NCBI RefSeq assembly: GCF_014842255.1
Contig: NZ_JACYVH010000003.1
Span: 329,223 to 393,222, forward strand
Direction of reading: 5' to 3'
Source: Frigoribacterium sp. CFBP 13712
Lineage (GTDB): Bacteria; Actinomycetota; Actinomycetes; Actinomycetales; Microbacteriaceae
DNA: 64,000 bases
Of this stretch, positions 23,488 to 32,217 are shown in pieces (positions within the stretch are counted from its first letter, which is position 1; the number at the start of each line of letters is the position of its first letter). Below the pieces are notes generated by a model. That model did not search any database, had not been told where the DNA came from, and was given only the letters and a program-made list of their open reading frames with translations. The position numbers were made by a program, and so were the translations under genes.

Positions 23488-24951
23488 TCAGCGTCGGGTG
23501 CCGGTCTCCGCGTCGGCCGCGACCGCGGCGGCGGAGGGCGCCTCACCCGCGGCGGCGGCGTCGTCGACCGCGCTGTCGGACGAGCCGTGCCCGTCGGCGT
23601 TCATCGTCGCCTCGTCGAAGGGCGCCCGGCCGGACAGCACCGTCTCGACGCGCTCGGGGTCGATCTGCTTCGTCCAGGTGCCGACGAGCACGGTCGCGAC
23701 CGCGTTGCCGGTGAAGTTCGTCAGCGCGCGGGCCTCCGACATGAACCGGTCGATGCCGACGATCACGCCGACGCCGTCGACCAGGTCGGGACGGTGAGCC
23801 TGCAGCCCGCCCGCGAGCGTGGCGATGCCGGCGCCGGTGACCCCGGCGGCGCCCTTCGAGGCGATCATCATGAACAGCAGCAGCGAGATCTGCTCGCCGA
23901 CGCTGAGCGGCGTGCCCATGGCGTTGGCGATGAACAGCGACGCCATCGTCAGGTAGATGGCCGTGCCGTCGAGGTTGAACGAGTACCCGGTGGGCACCGT
24001 GATGCCGACGACCGGCTTCGAGACGCCCAGGTGCTCCATCTTGGCGATGAGGCGGGGCAGGGCGACCTCGCTCGACGAGGTCGAGACGATCAGCAGGTAC
24101 TCGCGACCGAGGTACCTCATCAGCCGGAAGATGTTGACCCCGGTGACGAGCTTGAGGATCGAGCCGAGCACCACCGCGACGAACACGATGCAGGTGATGT
24201 AGAACGCGATCATCAGGGTGCCGAGCGCGATGATCGCGGCGACGCCGGTCTCGCCGACGACCGCGGCGATGGCCCCGAAGGCGCCGATCGGCGCGACCCA
24301 CATGATCATCGCGAGGATGCGGAAGACCAGCACCTGCAGGTTGCGGACGCCCTCGAGGATGGTGGCGCCGCGGGTGCCCATGCGCTGCAGTGCGAACCCG
24401 ACGAGCAGGGCCACGAAGAGCGTCTGGAGGATCGAGCCCGACGTCAGCGACGACACCAGGGTCTCGGGGATGATGCCGAGCAGGAACCCCGCGGTGCCGC
24501 CGGCCTCCTCCGACGCGGGGGCCTCGTAGCCGGTCGAGCCGACCATCAGACCCTCGCCCGGGTGCACGAGGTTGCCGACCACGAGGCCGATCCCGAGCGC
24601 GAAGGTCGACATCGCGATGAAGTAGCCGAGCGCCAGGCCGCCGACCTTGCCCACCGTCGCCGCCTTCGCGATCGACCCGACGCCGAGCACGATGGTGCAG
24701 AAGATGACGGGGGCGATCATCATCGAGATGAGCGAGACGAACGCCGTGCCGATGGGCTTCAGCTGCACGGCCACCTCGGGCGCGGTGAGACCGACGAGGA
24801 TGCCGGCCGCGACCGCGACGATGACGGCGATGTACAGCCAGTGCGAGCGGTCGATGCGACGGCGCGTCCGCCCGCCGCCCGCCGTGGGTGTCGACGGTGT
24901 CGTGCTGCCACCGGGGGCGGGCGCGCCGGCGCCCTTGTGCGTCCTAGCCAT
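23488..24951 (-). CDS. dctA: C4-dicarboxylate:cation symporter (DAACS family)
   Basis: A 487-residue DctA-type transporter importing succinate, fumarate, malate or similar acids with protons or Na+. Family hallmarks: 'LIKPIGTAFVSLI'-like TM2 region ('LKPIGTAFVSLISMMIAPVIF'), the serine-rich re-entrant loop 'IVSTSSSEVALPRLI', 'GYSFNLDGTAIYLTMA', and 'MIASKGAAGVTGAG', with the substrate Arg in 'VGIDRFMSEARALTNFTGN'. Both tails are polar extensions. The ATG at 24951 has AGGA eight bases upstream. It is divergent from a CitA/DcuS-like kinase and regulator, which very probably control it. A hairpin terminator follows at once. Confidence 0.88.
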   Translation of the reverse strand: MARTHKGAGAPAPGGSTTPSTPTAGGGRTRRRIDRSHWLYIAVIVAVAAGILVGLTAPEVAVQLKPIGTAFVSLISMMIAPVIFCTIVLGVGSIAKAATVGKVGGLALGYFIAMSTFALGIGLVVGNLVHPGEGLMVGSTGYEAPASEEAGGTAGFLLGIIPETLVSSLTSGSILQTLFVALLVGFALQRMGTRGATILEGVRNLQVLVFRILAMIMWVAPIGAFGAIAAVVGETGVAAIIALGTLMIAFYITCIVFVAVVLGSILKLVTGVNIFRLMRYLGREYLLIVSTSSSEVALPRLIAKMEHLGVSKPVVGITVPTGYSFNLDGTAIYLTMASLFIANAMGTPLSVGEQISLLLFMMIASKGAAGVTGAGIATLAGGLQAHRPDLVDGVGVIVGIDRFMSEARALTNFTGNAVATVLVGTWTKQIDPERVETVLSGRAPFDEATMNADGHGSSDSAVDDAAAAGEAPSAAAVAADAETGTRR

Positions 24952-25050
24952 GGGGACTTCCTCGTTCTCATGTCCGATCGACGTCGTCGTCGACGGTCTG
25001 CGGAGTGCGTTCGGGCGAGCCTGTCGTGCGGTCCGGCCCCGGTCGAGGTT

Positions 25051-25066
25051 CTGGTCATACTGGTCA
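25051..25066. promoter_or_regulatory. Putative response-regulator site between dctA and its two-component system
   Basis: Direct repeat CTGGTCA-TA-CTGGTCA with a 9-bp period in the 223-bp divergent intergenic region. Further on, GACCCGGTGCAGCGC is repeated in tandem (about 25094-25125). Either could bind the DcuR/CitB-like regulator. Confidence 0.4.
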
Positions 25067-25174
25067 CGCCGGCTCGCGCGGGCCCGCGGCGCACGACCCG
25101 GTGCAGCGCGACCCGGTGCAGCGCGACCCCCGCCGCACGACCCCGCGCCGCCCGACTCGACGAGGAGCCACCCG

Positions 25175-26857
25175 ATGACCCGACCCCACCCCCGGTGGAG
25201 CATCGCCGCGCGCCTGTTCGCCCTGCAGGTCGTCGTCATCGTGCTGATCGCCGCCCTCGCGACCGTGTGGACGATCCGCTCGGCGCGCACCGACGCCGAC
25301 TCCTCCGCCGCCCGCGCCTGCCTCGCGCTCGCCACCGGGATCGCCGACAACCCCTTCGTGCTCGACGCGCTGACGACGACCGATCCGAGTGCGCGCCTCC
25401 AGCCCTACGCCCTCGACCTCATGCGCGACACGTCGACCGACTTCGTCACGATCATGAGCCCCGACCGCACCCGTCTCACGCACCCCGACGCCGCCGAGAT
25501 CGGTCGGCCGTTCGTCGGCACGATCGAGCCCGCGCTCGCCGGGCGCTCGTTCACCGAGACCTACACGGGCACGCTCGGCCCGTCGGTGCGGGCCGTCGTC
25601 CCCGTGCTCGGCGCCGACGGCGAGGTCGTCGCCCTCGTCGCGGCCGGGGTCACCGTGTCGGCGATCGCCGACACCCTCGAGCAGCGACTGACGCTGGTGC
25701 TCGCGGCCGCCCTCGCGACCGTGCTGATCGGCGCCCTCGCCTCGTGGCTGCTCAGCCGCTACCTCCGTCGAGTGACGAGGGGCCGCGGCCCGGAGGAGCT
25801 CGGCCGCCTCTTCGACTACTACGAGGGCGTCCTCCACTCCGTGCGCGAGGGCCTGCTGCTCGTCGACGGACGCGGTCGCCTCACCCTCTGCAACGACCAG
25901 GCGGCCGAGCTGCTCGGTCTGCCGCCGGGCGGGGTCGACCGGCCGGTGCCCCTCGAGAGCCTCGACCTCCCCGACTCCCTCGCGCGCCTCCTCGTCGGGG
26001 GGCGCGTCGCCGTCGACGAGGTGCACGTGACCGACGAGCGCGTCCTCGTCGTCAACCAGCAGCACACCGGGACCCCGAGCCGAGGAGGCGCGGGTCGCGT
26101 CGTCCCGGCACGCACCCTCGGCACGGTGACCACGCTGCGCGACCGCACCGAGCTGACCGACCTCGCCGACGAGGTCGAGACGATGCGGACGCTCGCCGAC
26201 GCCCTGCGCTCGCAGACGCACGAGTTCTCGAACCGGCTGCACACGATCGTCTCGCTGATCGAGCTCGGTCGCGGCGACGAGGCCCTGCGGTTCGCGGCCA
26301 CCGGGCTCGACGTCGACCAGCGACTCGCCGACAGCCTCGTCTCGTCCGTCGCCGAACCGGCGCTCGCGGCGCTGCTGCTCGGCAAGTCCGCCCAGGCGCG
26401 CGAGCGCGGCGTCGACCTCGTGATCGACGTCGATCCCGCCCTCGGCACCGTCGACGTCGAGCCGCGCGACCTCGTGACGGTGCTCGGCAACCTGCTCGAC
26501 AACGCCCTCGACGCCGCCGACGGCACCGTGCGGATCACGGCGCGACGGGAGCAGAGCGAGGGCGGCGAGGCGTGCGAGGGCGGCGAGGGCGGCGGCGCCG
26601 TCGTCTTCACGGTCGCCGACGACGGGCCGGGGCTCGGCGACGTCGAGCAGGCGTTCCACCGCGGCTTCAGCACGAAGGAGCCCGGCAGCACCGGTCGGGG
26701 CGTCGGGCTCGCGCTCGTGCGGCAGGCGGTCTCCCGCGCCGGCGGCGGCATCACGGTGACCACGGGCACCGACGGGACCGCCTTCTCGGTGCGGTTCTCG
26801 GACGCCGCGACCGCCGACGCGGCCGCGACGCCCGACGACGGGGGTGGGCGTCGGTGA
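25175..26857 (+). CDS. Sensor histidine kinase, CitA/DcuS family
   Basis: A 560-residue membrane kinase. TM1 is at residues 12-31 ('FALQVVVIVLIAALATVW'). An extracytoplasmic PAS/Cache domain follows ('DFVTIMSPDRTRLTHPDAAEIG' in parts, typical of citrate and C4-dicarboxylate sensors), then TM2 near 172-192. A cytoplasmic PAS ('LLLVDGRGRLTLCNDQAAELLG') leads to the H box 'SQTHEFSNRLHTIVSL' (phospho-acceptor His) and the ATPase with 'NLLDNALDA', 'DDGPGLG' and 'GRGVGLALV'. GAGGAG precedes the ATG at seven bases. A motif copy at 26090-26106 is read 'SRGGAGRV' in a linker. It senses C4-dicarboxylates or citrate and signals to the overlapping regulator gene. Confidence 0.88.
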   Translation: MTRPHPRWSIAARLFALQVVVIVLIAALATVWTIRSARTDADSSAARACLALATGIADNPFVLDALTTTDPSARLQPYALDLMRDTSTDFVTIMSPDRTRLTHPDAAEIGRPFVGTIEPALAGRSFTETYTGTLGPSVRAVVPVLGADGEVVALVAAGVTVSAIADTLEQRLTLVLAAALATVLIGALASWLLSRYLRRVTRGRGPEELGRLFDYYEGVLHSVREGLLLVDGRGRLTLCNDQAAELLGLPPGGVDRPVPLESLDLPDSLARLLVGGRVAVDEVHVTDERVLVVNQQHTGTPSRGGAGRVVPARTLGTVTTLRDRTELTDLADEVETMRTLADALRSQTHEFSNRLHTIVSLIELGRGDEALRFAATGLDVDQRLADSLVSSVAEPALAALLLGKSAQARERGVDLVIDVDPALGTVDVEPRDLVTVLGNLLDNALDAADGTVRITARREQSEGGEACEGGEGGGAVVFTVADDGPGLGDVEQAFHRGFSTKEPGSTGRGVGLALVRQAVSRAGGGITVTTGTDGTAFSVRFSDAATADAAATPDDGGGRR

Positions 26858-27582
26858 CCCGCGCCTCCTCGGGGCCCGGGCTCGAAGCCCCGGTCGCGGA
26901 CGTCCGGGTGCTCGTCGTCGAGGACGAGCCGCTGACCGCCGAGGCGCACGTCGCCTACGTCGGCCGCGTCGACGGCTTCGTCGTGGCGGCCACGGCCCAC
27001 GACGGGCGAGAGGCCCTCGATCGGCTCCGCGACGACCCCTCGATCGACCTCGTGCTGCTCGACATGAACCTGCCCGACACGCACGGCATCGCCCTCTGCC
27101 GTGCCCTGCGCGCTGCGGGGTCCACCGTCGACGTGATCGCGGTCACGGCCGTGCGCGACGTCCAGGTCGTCCGCGCCGCCGTCTCGCTCGGCATCGTGCA
27201 GTACCTGATCAAGCCGTTCACCTTCGCGACGTTCGCCGAGCGCCTCGAGGGGTACCGCACGTTCCGGTCGTCGCTGACGCCCGACGGCGGACTCGTGACC
27301 CAGGGCGACGTCGACGCGGGGCTCGCGACCCTCCGCACGACGACGGCGCCCGCGCTCGGCAAGGGCCTCTCGCCCACCACGCTCGATCGGGTCGTCGCGG
27401 TGCTGCGCGGCGGACCCGACCCGTGGACCGCGGAGGCGCTGGCCGGGTCGACGGGGGTCTCGCGCGTCACGGCGCGCCGCTACCTCGAGCACCTCGAGAC
27501 CGCCGGCCTCGTGCGCCGCGACCAGCGCTACGGCTCGCCCGGGCGGCCCGAGAGCACGTACCGGTGGCTGGGGCGCCGGTGA
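26854..27582 (+). CDS. Response regulator, CitB/DcuR family
   Basis: A 242-residue regulator. The receiver domain (about residues 14-135) has the acidic pocket 'VVEDE', phospho-acceptor Asp in 'LVLLDMNLPDTHG', the Thr of 'VIAVTAVRD' and Lys in 'LIKPF'. The C-terminal winged HTH 'DPWTAEALAGSTGVSRVTARRYLEHL' is typical of DcuR/CitB. The GTG start overlaps the kinase stop (GTGA). Right after the start codon comes a full motif copy (26856-26872), read TRASS, giving the protein an extra N-terminal tail ahead of the receiver domain. It probably activates dctA across the divergent intergenic region. Confidence 0.88.
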   Translation: MTRASSGPGLEAPVADVRVLVVEDEPLTAEAHVAYVGRVDGFVVAATAHDGREALDRLRDDPSIDLVLLDMNLPDTHGIALCRALRAAGSTVDVIAVTAVRDVQVVRAAVSLGIVQYLIKPFTFATFAERLEGYRTFRSSLTPDGGLVTQGDVDAGLATLRTTTAPALGKGLSPTTLDRVVAVLRGGPDPWTAEALAGSTGVSRVTARRYLEHLETAGLVRRDQRYGSPGRPESTYRWLGRR

Positions 27583-27589
27583 CCAGCAG

Positions 27590-27665
27590 GCGGGAGTGAC
27601 GCGCGGCCGCGAGTGACGCCCCGGCGCGAGTGACGGGCGCCCCGGCCCGAGTGACGTCCCGGCGC
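27590..27665. repeat. GAGTGACG short tandem repeat
   Basis: Four imperfect units of about 18-22 bp, each with GAGTGACG flanked by G/C-rich spacers, between the convergent response-regulator and molybdopterin oxidoreductase genes. It gives no perfect hairpin, so a role in termination is unclear. Confidence 0.6.
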
Positions 27666-27667
27666 GG

Positions 27668-29287
27668 TCAGCGCACGGTGATCGTGTGCTCGTCCCAGCC
27701 CTCGGCGCCGTTCGGGGCCGGGGGCAGCGGCGTCTCCGACTGCGTGACGCCGTCGGCACCCGTGGCCCGCACCTGCACGGTGTGGTCGCCCGGCGTGGCG
27801 TCCCAACGGTGGACCCACTGCACCCAGGTGTCGGCCGAGACCGACTCGGCCAGCTCGGCGGCGACCCAGGCCCCGCCGTCGATCCGCACCTCGACGCCCG
27901 AGACCCCCGTGTGCGGATGCCAGGCCACCCCGGCGATCGGCACCCGGCCGGCGTCGACCGACGCGCCCGCCTTCGGCGTATCGATGCGCGACTCCAGCTT
28001 GACCGGCCCGAGGGCGTCCCAGCCGCGCGGCGTCCAGTAGCCCTCGGTGTCGGCGAACCGGGTGACCTCGAGGTCGACGACCCACTTCGTCGCCGAGACG
28101 TAGCCGAACAGCCCCGGCACGACCATCCGCACCGGGAACCCGTGCTGCTGAGGCAGGGGCTCGCCGTTCATCCCCACGGCCAGGATCGCGTCGGTCCCGT
28201 CGTCGACCAGCACGGACAGCGGCGTGCCCGCGGTGAACCCGTCGCTGCTGGTCGAGAGCACCATGTCGGCGCCGCTCTGCGGACCGGCCCGCTCGAGCAG
28301 GGCGCGGATCGGGTAGCCGAGCCAGAGCGCCGTGCCGATCAGGTCGCCGCCGACCTCGTTCGACACGCAGCTGAGGGTCGCGTAGTGCTCTTCGAGGGGC
28401 AGGGCGAGCAGCTCGTCGAACGAGATCTCGATCTCGCGGTCGACGAGACCGTGGATCCGCAGACTCCATTCGGCCGGGTCGATCGAGGGCACCTGCAGGG
28501 CGGTGTCGATGCGGTAGAAGTCGGCGTTCGGGGTGACGTACGGCGTGATGCCCTCGACGTCGAGGGAGGCGCCGGCCGGCACCGCGGGAGCGGCCTGCGC
28601 CGGCGCGGGCAGGGTCAGGGCGTCGCGGAGCGCCCCGACGTTCGCCCGGGTCGCGTTCACCAGACGGGCGCCGGTGCCGACGACGACGGACGCCGCACCC
28701 ACGGCGATCGCCATCACCAGGAACCCGCGGCGCTCGAGCCCGGGGCCGAGCAGCGGCGGTTCGGGCACGGTCGCGGCGGCCCAGCCCGGCTCGGTCGAGG
28801 CCTCCCAGCGGTGCAGGCGCGTCATCAGCGCGGTGAGGACGACCAGCGACACGACGGTGCCGACGGCCGTCGGGGCGCCGTCGAGCGAGGTGCTGTCGGC
28901 CCGGGTCAGCACGGCGACGAGCGCGACGACCCCGCCGATGCCGAAGACGATCTTGCCGCCGGGCGGGCGGCGATGCTCGAGCACGCCGGCCCCCGCGGTG
29001 ATCGCGACGAGCAGCACGCCCATCAGCACGAAGAGGGCCACCTTGTCGCCGGTGCCGAACAGCGACACCATCAGGTTCTTGACGGCCGCGGGGGCCAGGT
29101 CGATCGCGGCCGAGCCCACGCCGAACAGCGGGCTGCCGCCGGCGCCGGTGACCCACGCCACGGCCTCGGCCGACGCGAGGAACGCCGTCACCGACACGAC
29201 GCCGGCCAGAGCGGCCCAGGCCGAGGAGGCGCGGGTCGTCATCCCGACGCCGGCGGGACGGGGCGGGGACTCCAGACGCACGGACAT
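27668..29287 (-). CDS. Molybdopterin-dependent oxidoreductase (sulfite-oxidase fold) with membrane anchor
   Basis: A 539-residue protein. Four to five hydrophobic segments occupy residues 25-200. A sulfite-oxidase-type domain lies outside the membrane: 'GITPYVTPNADFYRIDTAL', 'LRIHGLVDREIEISFDELLAL', the Mo-ligand Cys in 'YATLSCVSNEVGGDLIGTALW', and 'FPVRMVVPGLFGYVSATKWV'. A C-terminal Ig-like dimer domain ends at 'DEHTITVR'. Unlike YedY there is no twin-arginine peptide; export depends on the membrane segments. Substrates of this actinobacterial subgroup are unknown. A leaderless start is likely (TAGCCT six bases before ATG). A motif copy is read 'TTRASSAW' in the N-terminal tail. Confidence 0.85.
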   Translation of the reverse strand: MSVRLESPPRPAGVGMTTRASSAWAALAGVVSVTAFLASAEAVAWVTGAGGSPLFGVGSAAIDLAPAAVKNLMVSLFGTGDKVALFVLMGVLLVAITAGAGVLEHRRPPGGKIVFGIGGVVALVAVLTRADSTSLDGAPTAVGTVVSLVVLTALMTRLHRWEASTEPGWAAATVPEPPLLGPGLERRGFLVMAIAVGAASVVVGTGARLVNATRANVGALRDALTLPAPAQAAPAVPAGASLDVEGITPYVTPNADFYRIDTALQVPSIDPAEWSLRIHGLVDREIEISFDELLALPLEEHYATLSCVSNEVGGDLIGTALWLGYPIRALLERAGPQSGADMVLSTSSDGFTAGTPLSVLVDDGTDAILAVGMNGEPLPQQHGFPVRMVVPGLFGYVSATKWVVDLEVTRFADTEGYWTPRGWDALGPVKLESRIDTPKAGASVDAGRVPIAGVAWHPHTGVSGVEVRIDGGAWVAAELAESVSADTWVQWVHRWDATPGDHTVQVRATGADGVTQSETPLPPAPNGAEGWDEHTITVR

Positions 29288-29342
29288 GCTGCCAGGCTAG
29301 GCCGCGCCTCCGGGGAGTCGCCTCCGCGCAGCCGCGCCGCGG

Positions 29343-29636
29343 TCAGTCGTCGTCGCCGACGAGGCTCTCCATCAGTTCGACGATCAGCGCGACGGCCGAC
29401 TCCGAGCCGGGCGGGTCGCCGGCGTCGGCCTCGGCGTCGGGGGCGTCGACGACCAGCAGCGGGATGCCGGGGCCGAGCACCAGCTGGGCGATCTCGGAGC
29501 GCCCCTCGATGCGGCAGGCGACCGGTACGCGGAACGTGCGGTCGTCGTCGGCGAACTCCATCGAGGCGGCGAGCAGCGTCTCGGCGAGCTCGTCGGTCAC
29601 GGTCAGGCGGGCGCCGGCGTAGTGCAGGGTCTTCAT
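29343..29636 (-). CDS. Small conserved protein of unknown function
   Basis: A 97-residue acidic protein I cannot assign. It begins 'MKTLHYAGARLTVTDELAETLLAASMEFA', continues with a beta-rich middle ('FRVPVACRIEGRSEIAQLVLG') and ends in a very acidic helix. It has no signal peptide or membrane segment. TAAGGT lies six bases before the ATG, pointing to a leaderless message; this box also sits in the 39-bp gap shared with the divergent ligase gene. It follows the ligase orientation break, so no operon partner is evident. Confidence 0.6.
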   Translation of the reverse strand: MKTLHYAGARLTVTDELAETLLAASMEFADDDRTFRVPVACRIEGRSEIAQLVLGPGIPLLVVDAPDAEADAGDPPGSESAVALIVELMESLVGDDD

Positions 29637-29675
29637 CCCCTCACCTTAGGCGCGCGACCGGAGCACACTCGGGTG

Positions 29676-30839
29676 ATGATCCCCGACGCCGCTCATCCCG
29701 TCGTTCCGATGCTCGCGAAGGCCGTCGCCGAGGTGCCCGAGCCCGACTCGGTGCCGGGCGGGTTGTCGTACGAGCCGAAGTGGGACGGCTTCCGCGGCAT
29801 CGTCTACGCCCGATACCTGGACGCGGACCAGCCCGGCGGAGCGACCGACCCCGGCGGAGAGACGGACTCCGGCGGTGCGGCCGAACCAGGCACCCCGCAC
29901 GGCGGCACCGGCCGCCGCCCCCTCGAGATCGAGATCGGCAGCCGCGGCTCGAAGACGCTGACCCGGTACTTCCCCGAGCTGGTCGCGTCGCTCGCCGAGC
30001 TGCTGCCCGGTCCGTGCGTGCTCGACGGCGAGATCGTCGTCCGCACCGGCGAGCCGGGTCGCGAGCGGCTCGACTGGGAGGCGCTCGGTGCGCGGATCCA
30101 CCCCGCGGAGTCCCGGGTCGCCACCCTGTCGGTCGAGACCCCCGCCCTCTTCGTGGCCTTCGACCTGCTGGCCCTCGGTGACCGAGAGCTCGTCGACGCG
30201 CCCTTCGGCGAACGACGCGCCCTGCTGGTCGAGACCGTCGGCGGAGGCGACGGCACCGGGCCGCTGCACGTCAGCCGCACCACCGACGACGTCGATCTCG
30301 CCCGACGCTGGCTCGCCGAGTTCGAGGGCGCCGGGCTCGACGGGGTCGTCGCGAAGCCCCTGGACGCCCCGTACTCCCCCGGCAAGCGCACCATGCTGAA
30401 GATCAAGCACCACCGCACGGCCGACGTCGTCGTGCTCGGCTACCGGGTGCACAAGAGCGGAGCCGGGGTCGGGTCGCTGCTGCTCGGCCTGTTCGACGCC
30501 GACGGCGAGCTGAGGAACGTAGGAGGCGCGTCGGCGTTCTCCGACGCCCGTCGCCTCGAGCTCGTGACCGAGCTGGAACCCCTCGTGGCCCGCGACGCCG
30601 ACGGCGGTGTGTCGCACGCCGAGACGGAACGGAGCCGGTTCTCGTCGGGCAAGGACGTCTCGTACGTGCCGCTCCGGCCCGAGCGGGTCGTCGAGGTCCG
30701 CTACGACCAGATGGAGGGGTCGCGGTTCCGCCACACGGTGCAGTTCGCCCGCTGGCGGCCCGATCGCGACGCCCGCTCGTGCGGCTTCGACCAGCTGGAG
30801 GTGCCCGCCGCGTACGACCTCGGGGACGTGCTCGGGTAG
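29676..30839 (+). CDS. ATP-dependent DNA ligase (LigC-type)
   Basis: A 387-residue stand-alone ATP-dependent ligase. The adenylated lysine lies in 'EPKWDGFRG', motif III in 'VLDGEIVV', motif IV in 'GLDGVVAK', motif V in 'MLKIKHHRTADVVVLG'. The OB-fold domain follows, ending in 'HTVQFARWRPDRDARSCGFDQLEV'. Size and sequence fit mycobacterial LigC rather than the ligase module of LigD. A Gly/Asp-rich insert (about residues 48-78) splits the adenylation domain. The neighbouring convergent gene encodes a Prim-Pol, so the two likely act together in gap-filling repair. No Ku gene is in the window. The start is set at ATG 29676. Confidence 0.85.
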   Translation: MIPDAAHPVVPMLAKAVAEVPEPDSVPGGLSYEPKWDGFRGIVYARYLDADQPGGATDPGGETDSGGAAEPGTPHGGTGRRPLEIEIGSRGSKTLTRYFPELVASLAELLPGPCVLDGEIVVRTGEPGRERLDWEALGARIHPAESRVATLSVETPALFVAFDLLALGDRELVDAPFGERRALLVETVGGGDGTGPLHVSRTTDDVDLARRWLAEFEGAGLDGVVAKPLDAPYSPGKRTMLKIKHHRTADVVVLGYRVHKSGAGVGSLLLGLFDADGELRNVGGASAFSDARRLELVTELEPLVARDADGGVSHAETERSRFSSGKDVSYVPLRPERVVEVRYDQMEGSRFRHTVQFARWRPDRDARSCGFDQLEVPAAYDLGDVLG

Positions 30840-30994
30840 GCGCGCCGCGCCTCCCCGGGGGGGGGGGCGGGACTCCTCGGCTCCGCGCGCCTCCTCTGTT
30901 GCCGAACCGCGCCTCCTCGGCTCCGCGCGCCTCCTCGGGAGGCGACCCGGGCCTCCTGGGCTCCGCGCGCCTCCTCGGCCCGGTAGCGGGCGGG
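30840..30994. repeat. Cluster of dispersed-motif copies between ligase and Prim-Pol genes
   Basis: The 155-bp convergent gap is built almost wholly of GCGCCTCC-containing units, at least five copies, several inside the phrase GGCTCCGCGCGCCTCCTCGG. A homopolymer run of about ten G (30857-30867) follows the first copy. This is one of three clusters of the motif in the window. Confidence 0.8.
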
Positions 30995-32011
30995 TCAGTC
31001 GGTTGCGGGCGTGCGGGCGCGACTGGGCTGCACGCGGGGAGGCTCGCCCGGCATCTTCGGGAAGTCGGGTGGGAACGGCAGCTCGCCGAGACCGTCGGCG
31101 ACGTCGCGCTCCCACCAGCCCAGAAGGGTGTCGATGCGGCCCGGGCTGTCGTGCATGCCCGCCCACGGGTCGCCCAGCCGCTGCAGCCGGTCGGGCACCG
31201 TCAGCACGGTGTGCTCGGCCGGGTCGACGGTCGGCAGATCGTCCCAGCCGACGGGCAGCGAGACGGAGGCGCGGGGCAGCGCCCGAGGCGACCAGGCCCC
31301 CGCCATGGTCCGGTCGCGATTGGCCTGGTTGTAGTCGACGAAGATGCGCTCGCCGCGCTGCTCCTTCCACCAGGCGGTGGTGATGCGGTCGGGGGCGCGA
31401 CGCTCGAGCTCGCGGGCGGCGGCGATCACCGCGTGCCGCACCACGAGGAACTCGTGCTCGGGTTCGATCGGCGCGAAGACGTGCAGCCCGCGGTTGCCGC
31501 TCGTCTTGACGAAGGCGGTCAGCCCCGCCTCGGCGAGCACCTCGCGGAGGTCGAGAGCGGCGCGGACGGCGTCGTCGAACCCCGTGCCCGGCTGCGGGTC
31601 GAGGTCGATGCGCAGCTGGTCGGGCAGATCGGGCTGCTCGGCGCGCGACGCCCACGGGTGGAAGACGAGGGTGTTCATCTGCGCGGCCCAGACGCCGGCG
31701 GCGGGTTCGTCGATCACGAGCTGCGGGTGGACGCGCCCGCTCGGATACGTGACGTCGACGGCGCGGACGTGGTCGGGGGTGCCGCGCGGCGGGTTCTTCG
31801 AGAAGTACTGGTCGCCGTCGATGTCACCGCCGAAGCGCTGCAGCGAGATGGGGCGGTCGCCGTTCGCCTCGACGAACGGCGCACCCACCTCGACGAGATA
31901 GCGGGCGAGGTCGAGCTTCGTGACGCCGAGGTCGGGCCAGAGCACCCGGGAGGGGCTGCTGACCCGGACATCGCGGTCGCCCACCCGCAGGGTCGTCGAT
32001 TCGGAGGCCAT
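30995..32011 (-). CDS. Prim-Pol / LigD polymerase-domain protein
   Basis: A 338-residue archaeo-eukaryotic primase superfamily polymerase (PolDom). 'WPDLGVTKLDLARYLVEVG' begins the domain; the catalytic acidic pair is in 'LRIDLDPQPG', with 'KTSGNRGLHVFAPI' and 'VDYNQANRDRTMAGAWS' downstream. It should add ribo- or deoxynucleotides to short gaps in repair, matching mycobacterial Prim-PolC. It has no ligase or nuclease domain; the ligase is encoded by the convergent neighbour. The start at ATG 32011 precedes the conserved domain by a short tail; reading further upstream runs into the long palindrome at 32087-32150. Confidence 0.85.
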   Translation of the reverse strand: MASESTTLRVGDRDVRVSSPSRVLWPDLGVTKLDLARYLVEVGAPFVEANGDRPISLQRFGGDIDGDQYFSKNPPRGTPDHVRAVDVTYPSGRVHPQLVIDEPAAGVWAAQMNTLVFHPWASRAEQPDLPDQLRIDLDPQPGTGFDDAVRAALDLREVLAEAGLTAFVKTSGNRGLHVFAPIEPEHEFLVVRHAVIAAARELERRAPDRITTAWWKEQRGERIFVDYNQANRDRTMAGAWSPRALPRASVSLPVGWDDLPTVDPAEHTVLTVPDRLQRLGDPWAGMHDSPGRIDTLLGWWERDVADGLGELPFPPDFPKMPGEPPRVQPSRARTPATD

Positions 32012-32086
32012 GCGCGCGACGCTAGTCCGCCGGGCGAGGTGCGGCCCGACGGGCGAGGTGCGGCCCGACGGGCCGGGTGCGCTGCG

Positions 32087-32150
32087 ATGAACCGCGTTCG
32101 CGAAGATGAACCGCGATCTATCGCGGTTCATCTTCGCGAACGCGGTTCAT
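32087..32150. repeat. Palindrome family B, copy 2 (31-bp perfect stem)
   Basis: Perfect 31-bp inverted repeat (32087-32117 / 32120-32150) with a 2-base centre. It shares GTTCGCGAAGATGAACC with the copy at 1078-1135. Here it lies upstream of two divergent genes, so it cannot simply be a terminator for either. Confidence 0.88.
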
Positions 32151-32217
32151 GGGGAGGAGTGGCCCGCTTCGCGGACGCAGTTCATGGAGCGGAGGTGTCG
32201 GCGGGGAGCGCCCGCGC

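Noticed and set aside
23455-27582. A 1375-codon reading frame continuous with the response regulator
   Set aside because: Only its last 242 codons are real. The rest lies antisense to dctA and out of frame with the kinase, and is an artefact of high G+C.
27668-29287. YedY/MsrP methionine-sulfoxide reductase
   Set aside because: The size, the membrane-spanning N-terminal half and the C-terminal Ig-like domain differ from MsrP, and there is no MsrQ partner.
32087-32150. A transposon end or IS terminal repeat
   Set aside because: No transposase gene or target duplication lies nearby, and the palindrome is complete in itself.
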